64,000 bases of DNA from Plicaturopsis crispa FD-325 SS-3 (taxonomy: Eukaryota; Basidiomycota; Agaricomycetes; Amylocorticiales; Amylocorticiaceae), in NCBI GenBank assembly GCA_000827205.1, contig KN832561.1, positions 922,169 to 986,168 on the forward strand, in the 5' to 3' direction. Positions 56,890 through 64,000 of this stretch are shown here, in pieces. The notes beneath the pieces are model-generated. The model was not told the DNA's origin. It searched no databases and saw only the letters and a list, made by a program, of their open reading frames with translations. The position numbers and the translations under genes are program-made. Positions within the stretch are counted from its first letter, which is position 1; every line of letters begins with the position of its first letter.

Positions 56890-59800
56890 ATGTCCCATGC
56901 TCTGCTGCTGCGTTTGTTCCTCTCGCCGTCGTTCTTCTCGGTTCACGTCGCGCTGCAGTATCTCAGGATCTATGGCGACAATATCGGCATCACCTACTAC
57001 CTCACCCGAAGGCTCAGGGAGGTAGACACCGGCGAGCTGCAGAATGTCTGGGGTTTCATATGGTGAACGCGAATGTTCGTGGTTCTGGTATATATTTTGA
57101 CTGTGTATATGTATCAGCCATCTCCTTGTTACTAGACCATCCAAGTCGCGAGCGCTTGAGTGTTTTGTGGTCGAGGTCGCGCAACGGTCTACCCATATTG
57201 CCATGGTTGTGAGTCCGTGACAATGGCTTTCATGGTATGGTGCTCTCTAACTCTTGGATCAGACCCTATGGTTTATGCAAGCCGCGCTCAGAGACCTAGC
57301 ACATGCCCCACACGATTCCGAGTCGTTTGCAATATGTCAGCGCACACTACACTGCTGCCATGAACTTATATTTGGCGACCTTCCTCCGCCTACGCCGACG
57401 CCTTATCCCAGCCTATCCATTCCTTTCCACCCACGCATCCTACGGAAGAAGGTAAAGACCCAGGTAGAACCCGCACTCGTGGGACTTGGCCTTATTTTGG
57501 CTGGTGTCCCTGGAATGCCCAAACTGACGGAAGTCATGGGCGAAGTGGCCATTGAGCAGGGCCGCATAGACGATGATGGGCATGAGTTCAAGAGCGTCGA
57601 AGAGCGAGACGACGAGAACGTCCGCGGCACCAATCTCACCGAAACACCGCGGGTGAGCGAAGACGAGCTACAACCTGATAATACGGAGAGCCCGACGGAA
57701 GAGAGCCCTCCTTCCCGAGCACTACAAATGTTTCCCCACAGCGAGCTGGTAGAAGTCAAACCAGGCCTGATGGCGCGTCGCGGGGCAATCGGCGCTGCAC
57801 AAACTAGTCCCGCTCTCCCTCTCCACTTACGAAATATTCGACGACCCAGATTATCCGAGGACCCACTAGGACAACTTGACTCAGAGCCTACGATAATCAC
57901 GACACCATTTTCATCGTCCCCTTCCATTTCGACCTCATCGAGACAGCCTCAACGGACGGGCACTTATGACGCCGCAGCCGAGTTACTTCAGAGATATGAC
58001 GTGCAATCGCAGATAGATTTGTTACGCAGTCATTACTGCCGTTCGGAGGTTTGTCTCTATATGTTATGGCTGTTTGACCTCCCTACTTATGACCTGGTAG
58101 GTACAATTCATTCTGACTCTTGAGAATATCTCAAACCGCCTACTGGTTGTGCCCAGACCAGCGCGCGTAAGTGCGCTGAGAGCTGAGTTGACCGCGTTAA
58201 ATCATAAATTGCCAGCCGAAGTATGTCGCAACACCCATCATCCTCGAATCCTCCTGACCACTCTTACAGGTATGCATGCCGATGTGGTGCTCCTCGTCGG
58301 ACACCGTACACTCCTCAGGCGGTATCCCGCAACCACATCATCGAATTGTTCGTATACCTCCGGGCGAGAGCGTCGTCCTGAACTCTGCAGAGCACGCTCC
58401 CTATCTCCTTCTAGTCGAAATTCTTCACGACGAGCTAGACTTTGATCCATCCAAGCGTGGTAATAAGGAGTCGCTCAAGAAAATTGTCTGCAAGGAAGAG
58501 GAGCGCAAGGGCGCATCGCGAGACCTGATATCTTTCGCCACTTCTGCCTCCCCTCATCGCCATAAGGCTACCCGGGACGCGCATGGGTCTGAAGCGCTCG
58601 GAAAGGACAGCGTCGATGCTCCTGAAGTTCCTGTTCTCGGTTCCGCGATTCCCCCAACGCCGACGAGCGCGCTCCCTCCGCCAGAAGTTGAGGAGGAAAT
58701 GGATCTTGTTGAGCAACTGTATGGCACGGACCAGTCTCTACGATCACGACCCATTGATTTATCGGAGTCGATCATTTTACCACCGGCACCAAAGAACAGG
58801 GACCTTGACATGGCTGCTTGGTCGAGGCCCTCATCTGTTCCAGCAACCCCTTCACTCGAACAAAGCTCATCAATGACCCATACCCCCAGTCTGTCGATAC
58901 CGGGGAATCTGCGTCGGTCGGTTCCCTCCTCGCCGTCGGCTCCAAATATATCCGGACTCGAAGATACCCGCTCGCAGCTCAATGGTGCAAGTCACATCCT
59001 TTCCCTCGACGAATATTCGGAGCGCATGAGGACGGCAGCGGTAATGCTTGCCCAACTCAATGCCAACCTTGTCCGAGAACCAGTCACGTCGGTGACACCA
59101 TCCGGCGGGAATGGCCCTTTTCCTTCTTCAGAGTCGTCTGGGCCTCTGAGCTGGCTTCCTGGGTCAAGTTGGCTCTCGGGTACCCCAGAGCCTTCCGCTA
59201 ATGCCGGAGGGCCCATACATCCTTCTTTAGCGGGGGGTGCCCACGAGCAGAACGGCGCTGGGCCCTCTTCTGTTCCTACGCGGATGCGGGTGCAGCACTG
59301 GGAAGCGTCGGCCATCCGGGATCGTATAATGAAGGAGATGTTGGCATTGGAAGAGGAGCGCATGGAGCGTATGCGGGAGAACCGAGAGGGCGATGGAATG
59401 ATGCGCGTCGGGGATCTCAGTATGGGCGAGAAATCTGCGGAAGACGAGGGTATTATTCGGCGCGAGCTGAATAAGGCGGATCCGTCTGCGGTGGTGTTTA
59501 GCGAGTCGTGGGCTGCAAAAAAGGTGTGCGACAGCGTATCAAGCTCACAGCCCTCAATTGACCTCACATTACAGAGTCGAATACGAAACGGATCGCCATA
59601 TGGCCATCTCGGTAGGTTACGTGTTTTGCGGTCGATTGCAGCTGCTGAGCGACGTTGACAGCGAACTGGGACTGCGTTTCGGTTATCGTCAAAACTGGAG
59701 GTGACCTCCGGCAAGAGCAGCTAGCAGTCCAGCTTATCCAGGAGTTTGAGCGGATATGGCGAGAAGAAAAGTGCCATTGCTGGGTGCGATAGTGCGTGTT

Positions 59801-60807
59801 TCATTGGATGTATAAATTTGTTGGCACTGACGAATGAATCAGCTTCCGTATCCTCATCACTGGCGGCACTTCTGGCCTGGTGGAGACGATAACAGACTCT
59901 GTCTCGATACATTCTATCAAAAAGGCTGAATATGCGCGACGGCTCGCAGAAGGCCGGCTGGGTCATGTAACATTATTTGACCATTTTAGAACGGTGAGGG
60001 CAATTCGTGAAGGTGTGCAGATCTTTCTGCGTGCTGAACATCATCTAGACGTATGGTGATCCTTCATCTGCAAAATTCACGCGAGCGCAACGAAATTTTG
60101 CGCAATCGTTAGCAGGTGAGCTATGTCGTGTTGCTGTATACATGTCGGCTCTGACCTAGGGTACAGGCTATTCTATCGTAACTTATCTTCTCCAGATTAA
60201 GGACCGTCATAACGGCAACATCCTGCTGGACCGGGAGGGCCATCTTATCCATATCGATTTCGGATTTATGCTCTCAAACTCACCAGGCAACATCGGCTTC
60301 GAAGCGGCGCCTTTCAAGTTGCCACCAGAGTACATCGAGGTTTTGGGTGGTGTTAACAGTGCTCCGTTCCTCGAATTCAAGCGTCTCTTTCGCGAAGGCT
60401 TTGAGGCTGCACGGAAGCATTGTGATAGGATTATCAGTGAGTCCCCTCGCCCTCGAATACAAGCTCAACTAATGCTGGGCGCTTGTAGCCTTGGTCGAGT
60501 TGATGCAAAAAGGTGCGTAATCCTCGATGTACCCCATAATGCGTACTTATGCACGTGGCGCCAGACTCGACACTGCCCTGTTTCGCTGCGTTTGGCGAAC
60601 AGACGGCGGTTCAACTGCGAGAGCGGTTCCAGCCGGCGCTCACTCACTCCCTTGTTGGCGAGTATGTCGACCGTCTGATAGACAGTTCTCTTGGTTCCAA
60701 CTGGACACGACTGTATGATTCGGTATGTCTTCTTTGTATGTGGATGGATAGGCACGGTCTGATCGCCTTCTTCATAGTATCAATACTACTCGCAATCAAT
60801 ATTATGA
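56890..60807 (+). CDS. PIK1: Phosphatidylinositol 4-kinase, Golgi type (PIK1/PI4KB)
   Basis: Makes PI4P at the Golgi for secretory traffic. The N-terminal helical domain is LLLRLFLSPSFFSVHVALQY, then GDNIGITYYLTRRLREVD and CHLLVTRPSKSRALECF joined across an intron. A long Ser/Pro-rich linker holds acidic runs. The catalytic domain has VIVKTGGDLRQEQLAVQLIQ, FRILITGGTSGLVETITDSV, SIHSIKKAEYAR, YSIVTYLLQIKDRHNGN (catalytic loop), ILLDREGHLIHIDFGF (DFG) and GNIGFEAAPFKLPPEYIEVL with GGVNSAPF. The end is RLYDSYQYYSQSIL after a last intron, matching KLYDGYQYLTNGIM of human PI4KB; stop 60805-60807. About 14 exons. STT4-type PI4K is excluded by the N-terminus and C-terminus. The start MSHALLLRLF is preferred since it opens the conserved domain; an upstream ATG at 56836 is in frame. 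Confidence 0.94.
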
Positions 60808-62418
60808 TAAACATATTGTACACCCGCACGATATGTGTATGCACTATTGAGGCATTCCTATGTCGTTATACTCATGCCTAGCGCTCGTGTCATCCTACGG
60901 AATAAACGCGGCGTAGGCGTAAATGTTCGGTACTCACCCAAAGGACATGAGTGCAAGATGTGTTGACCTGTCACCGATCTTCACCCGTGCCCCAGAACAA
61001 CCGACGAGCCCATGCAAATAAGTCAATAGTCAATGCTCCGAATCCATTTGAATTAGCTACATACTTTGTGTACACAACGCACGGCATCACCCTAGAGTCA
61101 ACAACACTAAGCAGGCTTCGAGTTGCGATCTTCGGCATAATGTACTGTCTGAGGATATCCGAGCCCGTGAGGTCTGAAGGATTTGTTTCGACGGCTGCTA
61201 AAGGTATGGGCGATATACTGTAAAGAAATTATTCGCGATACAAGTTGTAAAACGAGGTATTTTTCTCACAAGTTCATGCGTACAGTACCTGCTTGCAACC
61301 TTCAATAAGTTTCTTTCTAGGTTTTTCATGCTCTACATACCCGAGAGCTCGAAAAACACATGTGTATGGTAAGGATACTATTTTTGAAGCAAGCAGCAGC
61401 AGTGCACTGACGTGAATACACAAGGGGCCGGAGATGCTACCTGCCGGATCGACGCAGTAAGTTGGCGGCGGCGGCGGCACCCTAGGCGCGCTGTAACGGG
61501 CTGCCGCCGTGCATACCCCACCAGCGAGCGCCGACATCACTCATGGATGCCACCCGGCAGTGGGCACCACTGAATGACTGTGGCGGCGAGCTGCATCAAG
61601 CTTCCGGGTGAGCGGCAACGGCGCACGGCGCGAGCGCTCCGCCGCCGCCGCCGCCTCAGTATTCAGCGCGATGATAAGGGCTCCCTGCTCTGCGAATGAC
61701 CGCGACGGCGAGCATCCCTAAGCCACGGGCGTGCGGGCTCAGCAGCTGCTCGAGTCCCGAGCATGCATCCGTGCGCGGTGCGTCGGGATAGTCCGTGGAT
61801 GCGCCATGGCTACTGTACAGGCCGTGGAAGAGCCGCCTCGTCGGCTGAGCTCGGATGGCGGGTTCAGGAGGGCAGTAACCAGGTACTCAGTACCTGATGA
61901 CCGTGCGGTCTGCGACAACTTGTGCGCATCCCATGGACATCGAGCACTTCTGTAAAATTCTAAATCACTATTACTTGCGAAAATAAACTATGCAGAATTT
62001 TGACTTGTTGCAATGTAAACTCACCGCAGTTGAGTATCATGATGTCGGAGAGTGGGTCGTCATTTCCGCCACCGCTTGTGTAAATCGGCCAATTATTGGA
62101 CATTAATTTCTTTTACAGTATATGTGCCATATAAAGGAGACTCACTTTCTGGACAGACAACATGTCATGTAGTCGACGTTCCAACGTTGACAGTTGCGAG
62201 TCATGGCAAAGATATTGTGCAAACGGTAGGAGGCCGCCGCGTCCGCATATAAGCATGCCGGGGCGGGCTACACACTTTTTCCCCTTGACCCCAGCCTATC
62301 CCAACTGACATATGCGCTTGCATAGCACGCATGGGTAGATTTTTAAACGTTCAAGCGTTCAAAGTCAAGAGGTTCGATGTCATTTAGAGTTGCGAACCAC
62401 TCAAACTGCTGACTCGGA

Positions 62419-62451
62419 TCCGAAAATGGAAACATTATTTCCATTTTCGGA
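62419..62451. repeat. Perfect 14-bp inverted repeat with 5-nt loop
   Basis: The arms TCCGAAAATGGAAA and TTTCCATTTTCGGA pair without mismatch around the loop CATTA. It would form a stable hairpin on either strand. Not followed by a T-run, so a polymerase III terminator is not indicated. Confidence 0.9.
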
Positions 62452-62593
62452 ATTGTGGCGGTTCAATAAAGTTTTTTTCTTCCGCATCCTCAGCGCTTTC
62501 GAGGCTTTGCACTGACGTCTCTGACGCACCCACATAATCTGTAGCGTGATACCTTTGCTCGATGGATGAAGAGCTTGAAGTAGGGGGGTGGCT

Positions 62594-62614
62594 GCGGCGC
62601 CGCAGGCGCCGCGA
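62594..62614. repeat. GC hairpin, copy 1
   Basis: Sequence GCGGCGCCGCAGGCGCCGC with 8-bp arms (GCGGCGCC/GGCGCCGC) around GCA, then GA. An identical 21-base unit recurs 183 bp downstream. Confidence 0.9.
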
Positions 62615-62776
62615 ACTAGTCACACTTGAACGGTATGATGTCCATTGTCCAAGTCCTGCAGGCAGAGGCATCACTCCCAGCTTCGAGGAAACGCCTCGAA
62701 TGGCTACGAACACTAGTGCTAGTGCGAAGGGGCACTGTACGCAGCTTGTGGCATAGCAGTTAGCGGTAGTCTGCGA

Positions 62777-62797
62777 GCGGCGCCGCAGGCGCCGCGA
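62777..62797. repeat. GC hairpin, copy 2
   Basis: Same 21 bases as at 62594-62614, same orientation. Flanks differ beyond the core. Confidence 0.9.
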
Positions 62798-62996
62798 GCC
62801 AGTATTGAGTGCATAAAAAGTTCTCACTGCAAACATGCGACGCCTTGTCTAAGGACCCCTCGGGGCCCTCCCGTCACCTTTCTGGGAGGCAGTACTTCAC
62901 TTGCATACCGCTGAGTTGGGGAGGCTTTCAATTCCATGTCAAATCACACCCTCGACCAATAACACGTTTTCCACTCATGTTTTTCGATGAAATGGC

Positions 62997-63001
62997 AAAA
63001 A
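62997..63001 (-). terminator. Polymerase III terminator of the tRNA gene
   Basis: Five Ts on the minus strand directly follow the tRNA discriminator base, as expected for Pol III termination. Confidence 0.8.
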
Positions 63002-63089
63002 TACGCCCACCGAGGGTCGAACTCGGGACCGCTGCATAGCGTTAGGATATCCACATAAGTACAGAGCTCTACCACTGAGCTATGGGCGC
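63002..63089 (-). tRNA. tRNA-Ile(UAU) with a 16-nt intron
   Basis: Read on the minus strand. Acceptor arm GCGCCCA pairs with TGGGCGT (one G-T). D arm GCTC-AGTGGTA-GAGC (box A: TAGCTCAGTGG). Anticodon stem CTGTA pairs with TGCAG. Loop is C-T-TAT-G, so the anticodon is UAU with U33 kept. A 16-nt intron sits after position 37 and contains ATA that can pair with the anticodon, as is common. T arm CCGAG-TTCGACC-CTCGG (box B GTTCGACCC). Discriminator A. Introns are typical of eukaryotic tRNA-Ile(UAU) genes. Position 37 is G where A is usual. No tRNAscan was run. Confidence 0.93.
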
Positions 63090-63661
63090 GATACGGTGCA
63101 GAGCGAGAACAAATAGCGAAGAAACGAGGGAGAATGGATGAGAAAGCAACAGAAACGGATCACAGGTCGAGGAGAACGGATTTGAGGGTCCGAGTCGAAT
63201 TACTATCATTGGCTTATACAGGAAGCACTCTATGTGAGTGCATTCAAGGTACATTGAAGTTCGTGAGTTTATCGAGGTCGCTGAGTATATGTAGTGACTC
63301 GAGTCGTCGACACTATCCAGAACTTAGCCTTGGTCCTGCTGCCTCAGCAGCCTTCGGGCCGCATATCCTTGAGTACCTCAATGTGTTCTACTCCGACTCC
63401 TAGAATATTTCACTGGAATAGAATAGTTGTTGAATAGGTAGTTTAGCAGGGTCCACCGATTATTCCAGCCCGGTAGAGGGTGACAATACGTCGATGCCAA
63501 GCTGTGTGCTAGCGACGCAGCGTTCAGTAGTCCTACCCAAAATGGCAATTAGCACCGGCCGGCGGCACGTTAGTAGGATCGCGCAAACCTCCAAGTTTTC
63601 CTCTTTGCTTCACAGTTCAAAGTCTCAGCGACTCGGATACTAGCCTATTACTCTCGACGAA
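63090..63661. other. Spacer between tRNA gene and right-edge frame
   Basis: 570 bp with no coding frame or repeat I can support. It contains the upstream region of the tRNA and possibly the promoter of the right-edge gene. Confidence 0.4.
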
Positions 63662-64000
63662 ATGTCTGCCCTCTGCCGCTTTGCCAGCATTGTTCTCTTC
63701 AACAGCCCTTCAACCGCAGCGCGTGCCGGCCGCAGACTCTTCATGTTTCCAACTTTGCAGCATTTGGGGGATCTTGCAAGCGACTCCGATGCACCAGGCG
63801 CGTTTTCCTCTCTAAAAGTGAAGGGGTCTCGGCGTACTATAACGGCCCCCAATTGGCCTCAAGCATCGATATTCGCAGAGGCCACGCAACGGCTTAGCAT
63901 TTACAAAAGCTTCCAGTGCTCGCAACAGCTTGCCTGCGAGAGCCTCATTATCTTCCACCACCGGAGATATTGAGGAGACGGACAGAGTCAAAGCGGAGCT
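63662..64000 (+). CDS. Possible 5' end of a mitochondrial-protein gene, cut by window edge
   Basis: Starts MSALCRFASIVLFNSPSTAA followed by RAGRRLF: Arg-rich and acid-free, like a mitochondrial presequence. The first frame runs to a TGA at about 63971, but a second frame over the last ~80 bases is coding-like (NSLPARASLSSTTGDIEETD, then RVKAEL), which suggests an intron upstream with an acceptor near 63895. The acidic helix start would suit a matrix protein such as a GrpE-type factor, but too little is visible to name it. Confidence 0.35.

Larger units (their letters stand above)
60808..63001. other. Gene-poor region with hairpins and GC-rich patches
   Basis: About 2.2 kb without a supportable gene. 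It contains (GGC)n and (GCC)n stretches (near 61464-61480 and 61638-61655), a 17-bp near-perfect palindrome (61880-61896), a 14-bp perfect inverted repeat (62419-62451) and two copies of a GC-rich hairpin (62594-62614, 62777-62797). It may be decayed mobile DNA, but no terminal repeats, transposase or reverse-transcriptase frame were found. Confidence 0.6.

Noticed and set aside
56656-57204. 182-codon open frame on the minus strand
   Set aside because: It overlaps the start of PIK1 on the other strand, whose conserved N-terminal domain is clear. No family resemblance was seen, and OST3 starts inside its 3' end.
61274-61955. Possible small ORFs in GC-triplet-rich DNA
   Set aside because: The frames arise from GGC/GCC runs; composition and lack of splice or start signals argue against genes.
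1-64000. CRISPR array, prophage or bacterial operon
   Set aside because: No regularly spaced repeats; all genes are eukaryotic with spliceosomal introns.

Overview
The window looks like nuclear DNA from a filamentous basidiomycete, probably an Agaricomycete. Genes are tightly packed on both strands. Nearly every one is broken by many short introns (about 45-70 nt, GT..AG). Products include several basidiomycete-typical proteins, such as a DUF4211-type nuclear protein, a PUF protein and an intron-rich L-type amino acid permease. All gene models below were built by hand: I joined exons by reading frame, splice consensus and recall of the protein families. No search was run.

Layout. 0-9.3 kb holds nucleic-acid genes: TRM1 (tRNA methyltransferase, cut by the left edge), TAF13 (TFIID), a CYP33-like RRM protein, a degenerate protein kinase, NSRP1 (splicing) and MTR3 (RNA exosome). 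9.7-18.2 kb holds transport and metal genes: an LAT-type permease, the copper chaperone ATX1, a broken second ATX1 copy fused to an inverted piece of a gene 6 kb away, and a ferric reductase. 18.6-29.1 kb holds a DUF4211 protein and a very large helical protein with C1-like zinc fingers (possibly UNC80-like). 29.1-35.3 kb holds DPM2, TRS120 and VPS55. 35.5-44.5 kb holds kinesin-5, ELF1 and conventional kinesin. 46-60.8 kb holds a PUF protein, SEC16, OST3 and PIK1. 60.8-64 kb is nearly gene-free, with hairpin-forming repeats, one intron-containing tRNA-Ile(UAU) and perhaps the start of a mitochondrial-protein gene at the right edge.

How the genes relate. From 29 to 61 kb, many genes serve the secretory pathway: ER glycosylation (DPM2, OST3), ER exit sites (SEC16), the Golgi (TRS120, PIK1), endosomes (VPS55) and microtubule transport (kinesin-1). 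ATX1 and the ferric reductase both serve copper/iron handling. Six gene pairs are arranged head to head over 150-330 bp.

No CRISPR array, phage or plasmid features were seen, and no complete transposon. The strongest unusual signals are the chimeric ATX1 duplication block, two genes whose start codon is cut off by an intron, several micro-exons, and the hairpin-bearing repeat region beside the tRNA.
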